A stretch of DNA of 64,000 nucleotides from a bacterium (lineage in GTDB: Bacteria > Vulcanimicrobiota > Vulcanimicrobiia > Vulcanimicrobiales > SCRA01). The position numbers were made by a program, and so were the translations under genes. Within the stretch, counting starts at the first letter, position 1. Every line of letters begins with the position of its first letter. The stretch is from positions 62,001-126,000 of the forward strand of contig SCRI01000060.1 in the NCBI GenBank assembly GCA_004298675.1, read 5' to 3'. The notes under the pieces are model-generated. The model ran no database searches and was not told the origin of the DNA. It worked only from the letters and a program-made list of their open reading frames with translations. Of the stretch, positions 36,676 through 45,211 are shown in pieces.

Positions 36676-36947
36676 GGTCGCGGGCTCTCGCCCGGCGGCT
36701 GGTTCGGGAACACGGGATCGAGCGTCGGGGACTCCGCCTCCAACTGGGGCCAGCAATCCCAAGCCTTGCGCCCGGCCGCCGAGATCGGACCCAGCAGAGC
36801 ATGGCCGGAAGGCTCCGCAGTCAAGCCACGCTCGGCGGCTGCCCAACCCGTGGGAGCCGGGGCGGAGCCGACGGCGCGTGCGGCAACCGCCACCCCGCCT
36901 GCGAGGAGGGCGGCAAGCAGAGCCACGAGCGTAAGATAACGGGCCAT
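36672..36947 (-). CDS. Small exported hypothetical protein
   Basis: A 91-residue protein with a clear signal peptide or anchor (YLTLVALLAALLAGGVAVA). The rest contains a single Cys (~67, WDCWPQLEAES) and a Pro-rich end. AGGAG precedes the ATG at 36947 by 5 bases. Not recognised. It overlaps the TPR gene by 4 bases, so it belongs to the redox/envelope group. Confidence 0.6.
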   Translation of the reverse strand: MARYLTLVALLAALLAGGVAVAARAVGSAPAPTGWAAAERGLTAEPSGHALLGPISAAGRKAWDCWPQLEAESPTLDPVFPNQPPGESPRP

Positions 36948-36994
36948 CGTCACTCCTAACCTAGCCGCGGAGTATGCGGAGACCCTGAAGGCCG

Positions 36995-37972
36995 CTAGGC
37001 CGTGCGTATGGGGAGGCGCAAGGTGAAGACCGAGCCACACCCTGCCTCACTGCGCACCTCGATCGAGCCGCGGTGCGCCGCGGCGATCCAACGGCAGATG
37101 GCCAAGCCCAGGCCCGCGCCAGCCTCGCCGTTCACGCTAAGGCTCACGAACGGCTCGAAGATCTCGGCCAGCCGTTCGCGTGGGATCCCGCTCCCGCTAT
37201 CGCGCACCTCGAGCGTCGCCTCCCCGCGTGCGGGGCGCGCCGCGATCTCGATCGCTCCCCCGGGCGGCGTAGCGCGCAGCGCGTTGCTGACGAGATTTCC
37301 CACCAGTTCCAGAAGCCGCTCGCGGTCCCCGGTGACCAGCGTGAACGCGCCCTCCTCGCGCCGCAGGCCGACGCCGCGCGCCTGCGCCTGACCCGTGAAG
37401 CGGCGCACGGTTGTCGCCACCACGTCCTGAAGGTCAACCGGCTCGCTGGCCACGCTCACGCCGCTGGCCGGGCGCGCGAGGGTGAGGAGATCTCCGGCCA
37501 GGCGCGCCATCCGCCGCGCCTCCTCCAATACCCGCTCCAGCGCCGGCGCCGCCTCCTCCGGGCGCCCGTCGCGCAGAGCCACCTCCGCCTCCGCGGCAAT
37601 CACCGCGATGGGCGTGCGCAACTCGTGCGACGCCTGTGCCGCGAAACGCCGCTGCAGCTCCAAGGACTGCGCCAGCGGCGCCACTGCCATGCGCCCTAGC
37701 GCATACGCCGCCGCCGCCGCCGCCACCAGAATCGGCACGTTGGAAGCGACGATCCCCACGAACAACGATCGCGAGTAGGCGCGCACGGCCGCGTCGCCCA
37801 GCGGCGTGCCGGACAACTCCGCGAGCTGATCGCGTTGGCTGCCCAGTGCAACGAGATAGAACGCGGCGTCTGCGGCCAGCAGCACCAGCAGCAAACTCAA
37901 GCCGCTCCAGAGCGCCACGCGCAATGCCGCGGCGCGCGCGCCGCGATCCGCCGTGCTACTCTGCGCCGCCAC
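36995..37972 (-). CDS. Sensor histidine kinase
   Basis: A 325-residue two-component sensor. Two membrane segments (~20-45, ~72-95) flank a very short extracytoplasmic loop (~30 residues). The dimerisation/phosphoacceptor box is QASHELRTPIAVIAAE and the ATPase boxes include NLVSNALRATPPGG and DSGSGIPRERLAEIFEP, with GAGLGLAICRWI near the end. No HAMP domain is obvious. It overlaps the response regulator gene by 17 bases and lies upstream of the CxxCH/cupredoxin genes, a possible regulatory target. Confidence 0.92.
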   Translation of the reverse strand: MAAQSSTADRGARAAALRVALWSGLSLLLVLLAADAAFYLVALGSQRDQLAELSGTPLGDAAVRAYSRSLFVGIVASNVPILVAAAAAAYALGRMAVAPLAQSLELQRRFAAQASHELRTPIAVIAAEAEVALRDGRPEEAAPALERVLEEARRMARLAGDLLTLARPASGVSVASEPVDLQDVVATTVRRFTGQAQARGVGLRREEGAFTLVTGDRERLLELVGNLVSNALRATPPGGAIEIAARPARGEATLEVRDSGSGIPRERLAEIFEPFVSLSVNGEAGAGLGLAICRWIAAAHRGSIEVRSEAGCGSVFTLRLPIRTA

Positions 37973-38648
37973 GGCGACCGCAGAGCGCCTGATAGCCCAT
38001 GCCCCACACGGTCTTGATGGGATCCGCTCCCCCCGCGCCTTTGATCTTCCGGCGCAGTTGGCTGACGTAGACCTCGACGATATTGCCGGAACCCTCGTAC
38101 TCGTACTGCCACACGCGCTCGATGATCTGCTGACGGCTCAGCACGACGCCTGCGTTGACCAGCAAGTACTCTAACAGCCGCAACTCGGTGGCACCCAAGT
38201 CGAGCGGGCGTCCGCGTACGGTTGCCGTGCGTGCCGCACGGTCCAGCCGTACGTCGCCCACGCTGACCACGTCGGCCGCCACGGGCCGTTCCGCGCGCCG
38301 CAGCAGCGCGCGCACGCGCGCCAGCAACTCCTCCGTCGAGAACGGCTTGACCAAGTAATCGTCGGCGCCCGCATCCAACCCGCTCACACGATCCTCCACG
38401 CCGTCGCGCGCGGTGAGCATCAGGATCGTCGCCCCCACGCTTTGCGCGCGCGCGGCGCGACAGACCTCAATACCGTCCCGCTTGGGGATCCCGATGTCGA
38501 GGATCGCCAGTGCGTAACTCTCCGTGAGCAGTTCGTCCAGCGCCGCCTCGCCGTCGGATACGACGGTGACGGCGTAGCGCAACTCCTCCAGCGCCCGTTT
38601 GATCGAACGCGCCAGCGCCTCGTGATCCTCCACCAGCAGCAGACGCAT
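37956..38648 (-). CDS. OmpR/PhoB-family response regulator
   Basis: A 230-residue regulator starting at the ATG at 38648. The receiver domain has the phosphoacceptor Asp in LAILDIGIPKRDGIEV and the conserved Lys in YLVKPFSTEELLAR; the winged-helix DNA-binding domain (~135-225) ends IVEVYVSQLRRKIKG. It is paired with the downstream histidine kinase and is divergent from the luxE-like cassette, so it could control either direction. Confidence 0.95.
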   Translation of the reverse strand: MRLLLVEDHEALARSIKRALEELRYAVTVVSDGEAALDELLTESYALAILDIGIPKRDGIEVCRAARAQSVGATILMLTARDGVEDRVSGLDAGADDYLVKPFSTEELLARVRALLRRAERPVAADVVSVGDVRLDRAARTATVRGRPLDLGATELRLLEYLLVNAGVVLSRQQIIERVWQYEYEGSGNIVEVYVSQLRRKIKGAGGADPIKTVWGMGYQALCGRRGGAE

Positions 38649-38727
38649 GCGCGGTAGCAGTTCCAGAGCCGCGGCCGCGTCCCTGGCGCCAGGGCCGGCG
38701 CCTGTCGGCGCCCAACCAAGCGCCGAC

Positions 38728-39840
38728 GTGATTGACCGAACCGGATCCGCCGCGGCACTGGACGCGCGCATCCTCGCCGCCGTCGCCGACGGCATCGACG
38801 ACGCGGCCTTCGATACCCTCGCTCGCGACATCTTCGCGCATCAACTGCGCGAGAACGCTCCGTATGGACGCTGGGTTCGCTCGCTGGGCTGGAGCGAGGA
38901 GCGCCTGCCCGGAAACTGGCGCGAGATTCCCGCCATTCCCGCACCGGCGTATCGAGAGGCGGCGTTGGCGGCGTTCCCACACGCGCGCGCCGCGTTGCAG
39001 TTTGAAACCAGCGGCACCACGAGCGGGCGGCCCGGGGTGCACTACGTCGAGCGCGCGGAACTCTACGATGCGTCGCTGCTGGCGGGATTTCGCCGTTTCA
39101 TGCTCCCCGACGGCGCGCGTTTGCGCTATCTCAGCCTCGTACCCGACCCAGCCGAATCGCCCCAGAGTTCGCTCGGCTACATGCTGCGCGCGGTCGCGCA
39201 CGAGTTAGGTGACGACGGCGGCTTCTTCTTGCACGGCGGCGCGCTGGAGCTGGAGCCATTCCTGAGCGCCGCGCGCCGCGCGCAGGCTGAGCGCCGCGCC
39301 GTCTGCATCGCGGGCACCGCCTTCGCCTTCGTCCATCTCTTCGACGCGCTGCGCAGCGCCGGAATTTCGCTGCGCTGCGCGCCGGGCTCGCGGGCGCTGG
39401 AGACCGGCGGCTTTAAAGGGCGCTCGCGCGAAGTCGAGCGCGGCGACCTCTACGCGGAGTTTCCCGCGCTCTTGGGCATCCCGCAGGAGCGCGTCGTCGC
39501 CGAATACGGCATGACAGAGCTGCTCTCGCAGCACTACGACGTCGTGCTGACCGAACCGGGACGCGCGCTGCACGAAGGCCAGCGCGTGAAATCGTCGCCG
39601 CCCTGGCTGCGCGTGCTGGCGATCGATCCGGTCAGCGGGCGTGAGGCGGCACCCGGCTGCGCCGGCGCGCTGCGCCACGTGGACCTCGCCAACCGCTCGA
39701 GCGTCGTGGCGGTGCAGACCGAAGATCTGGGCTACGCTCTCGACGAGACGCATTTTGTGCTGCTGGGGCGCAAGCCTGGGAGCCTGCCGCGCGGCTGCTC
39801 GCTGGATGCCGAAGCGTTAGCGGTGCTCCATGCGCGCTAA
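38728..39840 (+). CDS. LuxE-like acyl-protein synthetase / acyl-activating enzyme
   Basis: A ~370-residue member of the LuxE family in the adenylate-forming superfamily. The ATP/AMP-binding motif is FETSGTTSGRPGVHYVERAE; later VVAEYGMTELLSQHYD matches the YGxTE motif. In bioluminescent bacteria LuxE activates a fatty acid and passes the acyl group to LuxC; here the acid is unknown. The GTG at 38728 is chosen because it precedes the conserved region; ATG 38647 overlaps the response regulator's start. It overlaps the LuxC-like gene by 11 bases. No luxAB genes are present. Confidence 0.82.
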   Translation: MIDRTGSAAALDARILAAVADGIDDAAFDTLARDIFAHQLRENAPYGRWVRSLGWSEERLPGNWREIPAIPAPAYREAALAAFPHARAALQFETSGTTSGRPGVHYVERAELYDASLLAGFRRFMLPDGARLRYLSLVPDPAESPQSSLGYMLRAVAHELGDDGGFFLHGGALELEPFLSAARRAQAERRAVCIAGTAFAFVHLFDALRSAGISLRCAPGSRALETGGFKGRSREVERGDLYAEFPALLGIPQERVVAEYGMTELLSQHYDVVLTEPGRALHEGQRVKSSPPWLRVLAIDPVSGREAAPGCAGALRHVDLANRSSVVAVQTEDLGYALDETHFVLLGRKPGSLPRGCSLDAEALAVLHAR

Positions 39841-41068
39841 ACTCTACGCGCGGCACATCGTGGATGCGATCGCCGCCGCGGCGCAACGCTGGCAGCACCC
39901 CGACTTCCCGCCGCGCCTGCGCGCGCAAGCCGCGCTCGAAGCACGCACCGGCTTCAGCGCGCCGGTCGTGGAGATCGCGCTCGAGCGCATCCTCGCACGT
40001 TTGACTGCCGGCGAGATCGAGTGTGCACTGCGCGCCGACTTTGGCTCGCTGGACGTGCTGGACGGCGTGGCGCCCGGACCTTACGGCAGGGCCGCCTACG
40101 CCGCCCCCGCCGGCACCGTGCTGGTGATCTCCTCCAGCACCACCATCGGTGTGGGGCTCTGGCCGGCGCTCCTCGCGCTGTGCTGCCACAACGACGTCAT
40201 ATTGAAAGAGCCGGAGCAGGCACTGGGCGCGGCTTTCTTCGAAACGCTGACCGAGGAGCAACCGCTCCTGGCCGGGCGCACGCATGCGGCGGCTTGGCGC
40301 GGCGGCGACGAGCGCATCGAGGAGCCGCTCTTCGCGCGTGCGGCGACGGTGGTGGCGTTCGGCTCAGATGCCACGCTGCGCGCGATCCGCGAGCGTCTGC
40401 CGATCTCCACGCGCCTGGTCGTTTACGGCGGCGCCGCGAGCATCGGCATCGTGCTGCGCGCCGCACTCGCCAGCGAGGCCGCGGCGGCCCGCGCGGCGGA
40501 CGGCGCCGCCGTCGATCTCTCGCTGTACGAATCCAGCGGCTGCCTCTCGCTGCACGCGCTCTACGTCGAGCGCGGCGGCGACGTCACTCCGGAGCACTTC
40601 GCCCGCTTGCTGGGGCAGGCGCTCGAGCGGCGCAGCGTGGAGTTTCCCGTGGGCCGGCGCGATCTCGCGCAGAGCGCGGCCGTGCGCAGCGTGCGTGAGG
40701 TGGCCTCGTTCCGGCAGACGGCCGGGCACGGCGCGGTTCTAACCTCCGCCGATCTCACCTGGACGCTCGTGCTCGATCCACCGGCGGACGCCGTACCGGC
40801 GCTCCTGCCGCGCACGCTTGGCATCGCGCCCGTGCGCGACGCAGCCGCGGCATTCGAGCAGGTGGCGCACGCGCGCATGCCGGTGGAGACGGTGGGCATC
40901 GCACCGGCCACGGCAGCGGAGGCGGCTGCGCTCGCCACGGCAGCGGCCAACGTTGGCGCCTCGCGCATCTGCGCGCTCGGTGCCATGCAGGATCCGCATC
41001 TCGCCTCGCACCATGGCGCGCGCCCGTGCGCCGCCGACTTCGTGCGCTGGGTGGACGTCGAGTCATGA
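39830..41068 (+). CDS. LuxC-like acyl-CoA/acyl-protein reductase
   Basis: A 412-residue aldehyde-dehydrogenase-fold reductase of the LuxC family. A nucleotide-binding region (PAGTVLVISSSTTIGVG, NDVILKEPEQALGAAFFETL) is followed by the catalytic Cys in LSLYESSGCLSLHALYVE. LuxC reduces activated acyl groups to aldehydes with NADPH. Overlap with the LuxE-like gene upstream and 4-base overlap with the aminotransferase downstream indicate a dedicated pathway producing and using an aldehyde. Confidence 0.82.
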   Translation: MRAKLYARHIVDAIAAAAQRWQHPDFPPRLRAQAALEARTGFSAPVVEIALERILARLTAGEIECALRADFGSLDVLDGVAPGPYGRAAYAAPAGTVLVISSSTTIGVGLWPALLALCCHNDVILKEPEQALGAAFFETLTEEQPLLAGRTHAAAWRGGDERIEEPLFARAATVVAFGSDATLRAIRERLPISTRLVVYGGAASIGIVLRAALASEAAAARAADGAAVDLSLYESSGCLSLHALYVERGGDVTPEHFARLLGQALERRSVEFPVGRRDLAQSAAVRSVREVASFRQTAGHGAVLTSADLTWTLVLDPPADAVPALLPRTLGIAPVRDAAAAFEQVAHARMPVETVGIAPATAAEAAALATAAANVGASRICALGAMQDPHLASHHGARPCAADFVRWVDVES

Positions 41069-42330
41069 GCACGGCAGCGATTCAGTTGCGTACCGCAATT
41101 CCAGGTCCGCGCTCGCGCGCGCTGGCACGCGCTCTGCGTGCCAGCGAGTCGCGCAACGTCACGTTCGTCTCGCCGCACACGCCCATTTTCTGGGAGCGCG
41201 CTTTCGGCTCAGCGGTCGTGGACGTAGACGGCAACCAGTTCATCGATCTCACCGCCGCATTCGGCGTGGCGGCGGTCGGGCATGCGCATCCGCGCGTGGT
41301 GGAGGCCATCACGCGGCAGGCCGCGCAACTCCCGCACGGCATGGGCGACGTCTATCCCACGGCAGTCAAAGTAGCGCTCATGGAGCGACTGATCCAGCTC
41401 ACCGGCTTGGGGAAAGTCGTGCTCTGCGGGGGCGGATCGGAGGCGGTGGAGGTGGCGCTGAAGACGGCGCTGCTCGCCACGCGCAAGCCACGCGTCTTGG
41501 CATTCGAAGGCGCCTACCATGGGCTGACGCTAGGTGCCTTGCGCGTGGCTGGAATCGCGAAGTTTCGCGCGCCCTTTGCCGCCTTGGTAGAGGAGCCGCT
41601 GCTCCTGCCCTTCGATTGCGACACCACGGAAGTGGAGCGCGCGCTCGCGCACGACTCCACCATCGGCGCCGTCATCGTGGAGCCGCTGCAAGGGCGCGGC
41701 GGCGAGCGCGTGCCACATCCCGACTTCCTTCGCGGTCTGCGCGCGGTGACACGCCGCCACGGCGTGCTCTTGATCTGCGACGAGATCTACACGGGCTTCG
41801 GACGCACCGGTGCGCTCTTCGCGTCGCTGGAGTCCGGCGCCGAGCCGGATCTCTTGTGCGTGGGCAAAGCGCTCGCGGGCGGCTTCCCCATCGCCGCCTG
41901 TGTGGGCAGTAACGCGGTCATGGAGGCGTGGCCGCTCTCCACGGGCGAGGCGCTTCATACCTCCACGTATCTAGGGAATCCCATGGCCTGCGCCGCCGCG
42001 CTGGCCACGCTCGAGGTCGTGGCGAGCGAAGATCTGCCGGCACGTGCCCGTGCCTTGGGCGACGTCATCGCCGCGCGCTTGGAGCCGTTGCGCGGGCTGA
42101 CACACGTGCGCGACGTGCGCGGCCGCGGCGCGATGTGGGGCGTCGAGGTCGACGCGCCGGCACGCGCAGTCGCTGCCACCGAGGAGGCGTTGCGCCGCGG
42201 CGTCATCGTGCTGCCGTCGGGGGCACGCGGCGAGGTCGTCTCGATCACGCCGCCGTTGATCATCGACCGCGCGGATCTCGACGCCGCGCTAACCGTTCTC
42301 TGCGACGTTCTACGGGGGCATGCTGCGTGA
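41065..42330 (+). CDS. Class III PLP-dependent aminotransferase
   Basis: A 421-residue fold-type I aminotransferase of the 4-aminobutyrate/ornithine group. Markers are VVLCGGGSEAVEVALKTAL, FEGAYHGLTLGALRVAG, the PLP-binding DEIYTGFGRTG and the Schiff-base Lys in CVGKALAGGFPIAACVG. Such enzymes transfer an amino group from a donor amino acid to an aldehyde carbonyl, so the aldehyde made by the LuxC-like enzyme is a plausible substrate. The ATG at 41065 overlaps the previous stop (ATGA). Confidence 0.92.
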   Translation: MSTAAIQLRTAIPGPRSRALARALRASESRNVTFVSPHTPIFWERAFGSAVVDVDGNQFIDLTAAFGVAAVGHAHPRVVEAITRQAAQLPHGMGDVYPTAVKVALMERLIQLTGLGKVVLCGGGSEAVEVALKTALLATRKPRVLAFEGAYHGLTLGALRVAGIAKFRAPFAALVEEPLLLPFDCDTTEVERALAHDSTIGAVIVEPLQGRGGERVPHPDFLRGLRAVTRRHGVLLICDEIYTGFGRTGALFASLESGAEPDLLCVGKALAGGFPIAACVGSNAVMEAWPLSTGEALHTSTYLGNPMACAAALATLEVVASEDLPARARALGDVIAARLEPLRGLTHVRDVRGRGAMWGVEVDAPARAVAATEEALRRGVIVLPSGARGEVVSITPPLIIDRADLDAALTVLCDVLRGHAA

Positions 42331-43244
42331 GCCGTCAAATCGGAACCGCTCTGCTGGGCTTGGGGCGCACCGCGGCCGCGCTCTACGTGCCGGCGCTGCA
42401 GGCGCACCCGCGTTACGAGCTGGTAGCGCTGTCGTCGTCACATGCGGGCCGTGCGGCCGAGACCGCCGCCGCACGTAAGATTGCGCACGCCTACGACGAC
42501 TGGCGCGAGGCGGTCGCGGATCCGAGCGTCGAGCTGGTGGTGGTCGCATCTGCGCACGACGCGCGCGCGCAGCAACTGCGCGAGGCGCTACGCGCCGGGC
42601 GGCATATCCTGACTCGCGTGCCGTTCGGTGACAGCCGCGACGAGGCCGCAATACTGTTGGAGGCGGCACGCGAGACGCAGAGAGTTGCCGGCGCGGCGCT
42701 CCCGTTGCGTTACCTGTCCGCGTTCCAAGCCTTGCGCGAACTCGTGCGTGGCGCGCATCTCGGTGACGCGCGCCTGGCCGCCTGGCGGCAGGTGAGTGCA
42801 GCCTGGCATCGCGCCGCTGCCGTTCATGCCGTCGACGCGCTGCGTTGGACACTGGGCGGCGCGAGCAGCCACATCCAGCGCTTAGAAGGCGAGCGGCAAC
42901 TTCTGCTGCAGATGCGCAACGGCGCAGACTGCGCGAGCCAACTCGCGCTGGATGGCCGCGGCGCAACCGAAGACTTCTCCTTCAGCGTCAGCGGCAGCCG
43001 GCGCATGGCGCTGGTCGTGGGGGACCACCCCGAGGACGGCGAGCTGCACGTCATCGAGGGCGACCGCGACGACGAATACGCACTGCGCCCCTCACGCTAC
43101 CAACGCTTCGCGGCGGCCCATCGACTGGTGCCGCCGCTGCTGGAGCTGCTCGACGATCTCGCGCTCGCGATCGACGGCAACGCAATGACGGCGCCGGCCC
43201 TTGCCGACGCCGCCGCTGCGATGGACGCTACAACTTGGGCGTAG
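42327..43244 (+). CDS. Gfo/Idh/MocA-like oxidoreductase lacking the usual EKP motif
   Basis: A 305-residue protein with an N-terminal Rossmann fold (TALLGLGRTAAALYVPALQA) and a C-terminal domain with AVHAVDALRWTLGG, matching the Gfo/Idh/MocA pattern. The canonical EKP motif, whose Lys is catalytic in the family, reads TRVPFGDS here, so it may be a degenerate or non-catalytic member. The GTG start overlaps the aminotransferase stop (GTGA). It closes the cassette; its 3' end overlaps the convergent oxidase accessory gene by 17 bases. Possible roles: reductase, or a sensor or chaperone for the pathway. Confidence 0.75.
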   Translation: MSRQIGTALLGLGRTAAALYVPALQAHPRYELVALSSSHAGRAAETAAARKIAHAYDDWREAVADPSVELVVVASAHDARAQQLREALRAGRHILTRVPFGDSRDEAAILLEAARETQRVAGAALPLRYLSAFQALRELVRGAHLGDARLAAWRQVSAAWHRAAAVHAVDALRWTLGGASSHIQRLEGERQLLLQMRNGADCASQLALDGRGATEDFSFSVSGSRRMALVVGDHPEDGELHVIEGDRDDEYALRPSRYQRFAAAHRLVPPLLELLDDLALAIDGNAMTAPALADAAAAMDATTWA

Positions 43245-43686
43245 GCGGCGCGAAGCCGAAGCCGCCGGCGGCAAGCACCGCCATTCCCACCGTGGCGAGG
43301 CCAACCACCCAGCCTAGACCGCGCACGTAGCGCTGGCCGCCGTAGGCACCAAGGTAGCCGAAGAGCGCGATTGCGACGTGGTCCAGCGCATGCGCCAACG
43401 GGTGCGTATCCAGATAGTCGTAGGTTGACGGCCACATCAAGAACATCATGGCCAACGGCCCCACGATGATCGGCACCAGCCACAACGGCGAGCCCTGCTC
43501 CCGGTCGCGCGAGGGTCCACGCGCCGCCAACGTCGCCGCGATCACCGCCAGCAGGATCACCGCCGCGTGGAAGAGATGATGCTCGGCGATCGGTACCTCC
43601 TCGGGCTTGAGCGCCGGAACGATGGCGATGGCTAACGTCGCCAGCGTTGCGACGCAGGTCACCGCGCGACGCGGCGCGACGCTCAT
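43228..43686 (-). CDS. Small membrane protein of the oxidase operon
   Basis: A 152-residue protein with about four hydrophobic segments (~8-27, ~38-58, ~68-85, ~100-140). It contains histidines in AEHHLFHAAV and THPLAHALDHVAI. It starts with a 4-base overlap with oxidase subunit I, so it is presumably an accessory subunit or assembly factor of the oxidase. Family not recognised. Confidence 0.6.
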   Translation of the reverse strand: MSVAPRRAVTCVATLATLAIAIVPALKPEEVPIAEHHLFHAAVILLAVIAATLAARGPSRDREQGSPLWLVPIIVGPLAMMFLMWPSTYDYLDTHPLAHALDHVAIALFGYLGAYGGQRYVRGLGWVVGLATVGMAVLAAGGFGFAPPTPKL

Positions 43687-45209
43687 GAGAGGCGCCCCTG
43701 CGGCTTGCGGGTCGCCATGCGGATGCCCTCGACCAGTGCGACGGCCATGCCGATCAACATGACGATCGCGCCCACCGTGGCCCACGAGGCCACGTGGGGC
43801 CCGGGCGCCGGCTCGATGGCGTAGCGGCGCGGCACACCGGCTGCGCCGGCGACGTAGAAGCCCAGCAAGAACGCCGCCATGCCGCCGAAGACCAGCGTCC
43901 CCACCAGCCAGCGCAGCGCGGGCGCACTGCTTTTACCGGTGCGCTCCTCGAGCATCATGAAGACGAAGCCCAGCACGAAGAGCAGCACCCCGCCCAAGAG
44001 ATAGGTGTGGAAGTGCGCCGGGACCCACAGCGTGTTGTGCAGATTGTTGTTGAAGGGAATCGAGGCGTCCAGGAGCGCGCCGATACCGCCCACGACCCAG
44101 CCGATCAGGCCGGTGTAGATGAAGATCGAGCCGAGCGTCCAGCGCATCTTCGAGCGGTAGACCAGCATCAGGCAGCTGAAGATCGTGACCACGACCGTCG
44201 GCAGCGCCGACATGTAGGAGAACGCCTCGCCCATGTACTGCAGCGCCTGGGCTTGGGCGAAGTCCATGTACAGGTGGTGGAAGTAGGCCAAGAGCACGAA
44301 GATCAACGTACCCCACCACGCCACGGCGAGCGGCACCGAGGTGTGGTAGCTGCGCCCCGCATAGCGCGGCACGCCCACGTAGACCCAGGCGCAGGCCATG
44401 TAGATGGTCAGGTTGGCGATGGCGTGTCCGAAGAAGTACGTGACGTTCTTGGCCCAGAGCGGATCGATCTGCATCGAGGGGTTGAACAGATGCGCGAGCA
44501 GCGCGACGCCGATGACCATGCCTGCGGCGCCGGTGAGCAGCCCGTCGATCGACGCCACCATCGCGGCGAAGGACTGTGCCGACGGCGGCTGCTTACCGGC
44601 CTCCGTGAAGGCACGGTTATGGAAGATGTAATCCCAGCCCATGGCGTCGCGCAGGCTACCGTGACGCTGCATGATGCAGCCCAGCAACTGCACGCACCAG
44701 ATCGACCAACCGACGCTCACCAGCATCATGCCGATGAGGAAGGCACCCGTGGCCCAGGGCGCCCAGGTCGCACCGATGAACGGCAGCGGATACAGGAAGG
44801 TCCAAGCCGCGCCGAACTTGCCGGGGAAGACGCTGAGGATCACCGCCGCTACACCGGCCATGATGAAACCATAGGCCCAGTAGGCAACGCGCTCGTCCAG
44901 CGGGCCCTCTAGCCGCATCATGTACCAGATGCCGCCCATGGTGGCCAGGGCCATGGCGCTGATCATCCCGACGCCGTGCAGCGTCAAGATCGAGTAGAAG
45001 ACGTCGGGACCAAAGGAGATCCAGCCGGCCTGCTCCGCGCGCATGGTGACGCCCAAAATCGCCATCAGCGCGAAGATCGCCAGGCCCGTATCGACCCAGA
45101 TCCACATCAGCCGCCGCGCCGAGCGCAAGTCATCCGGCCGTAGGGTCTCGATCTCGTGGTGCGCGAGGCCGTGCGTCGCGTGCGTGTCGTGTACGATTGT
45201 TTGTGCCAT
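43683..45209 (-). CDS. Heme-copper oxidase subunit I, B-type-like, active-site Tyr position is Asn
   Basis: A 508-residue, about 13-segment subunit I. Heme ligands are visible in LTLHGVGMISAMALA and WVPAHFHTYLLGG, and CuB ligands in YFFGHAIANLTIYM and AYFHHLYMDF. In oxygen reductases of types A and B the residue four after the first CuB His is a cross-linked Tyr (GHPxVY); here it is Asn (GHAIAN). Several nitric-oxide-reductase families are reported to have lost this Tyr, so this may be an NO reductase or an unusual oxidase. Operon with a CuA subunit II upstream and a membrane protein downstream. Confidence 0.85.
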   Translation of the reverse strand: MAQTIVHDTHATHGLAHHEIETLRPDDLRSARRLMWIWVDTGLAIFALMAILGVTMRAEQAGWISFGPDVFYSILTLHGVGMISAMALATMGGIWYMMRLEGPLDERVAYWAYGFIMAGVAAVILSVFPGKFGAAWTFLYPLPFIGATWAPWATGAFLIGMMLVSVGWSIWCVQLLGCIMQRHGSLRDAMGWDYIFHNRAFTEAGKQPPSAQSFAAMVASIDGLLTGAAGMVIGVALLAHLFNPSMQIDPLWAKNVTYFFGHAIANLTIYMACAWVYVGVPRYAGRSYHTSVPLAVAWWGTLIFVLLAYFHHLYMDFAQAQALQYMGEAFSYMSALPTVVVTIFSCLMLVYRSKMRWTLGSIFIYTGLIGWVVGGIGALLDASIPFNNNLHNTLWVPAHFHTYLLGGVLLFVLGFVFMMLEERTGKSSAPALRWLVGTLVFGGMAAFLLGFYVAGAAGVPRRYAIEPAPGPHVASWATVGAIVMLIGMAVALVEGIRMATRKPQGRLS

Positions 45210-45211
45210 CG

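Noticed and set aside
38728-41068. Bioluminescence operon
   Set aside because: LuxE- and LuxC-like genes are present but there is no luciferase luxA or luxB; the neighbours are an aminotransferase and an oxidoreductase.
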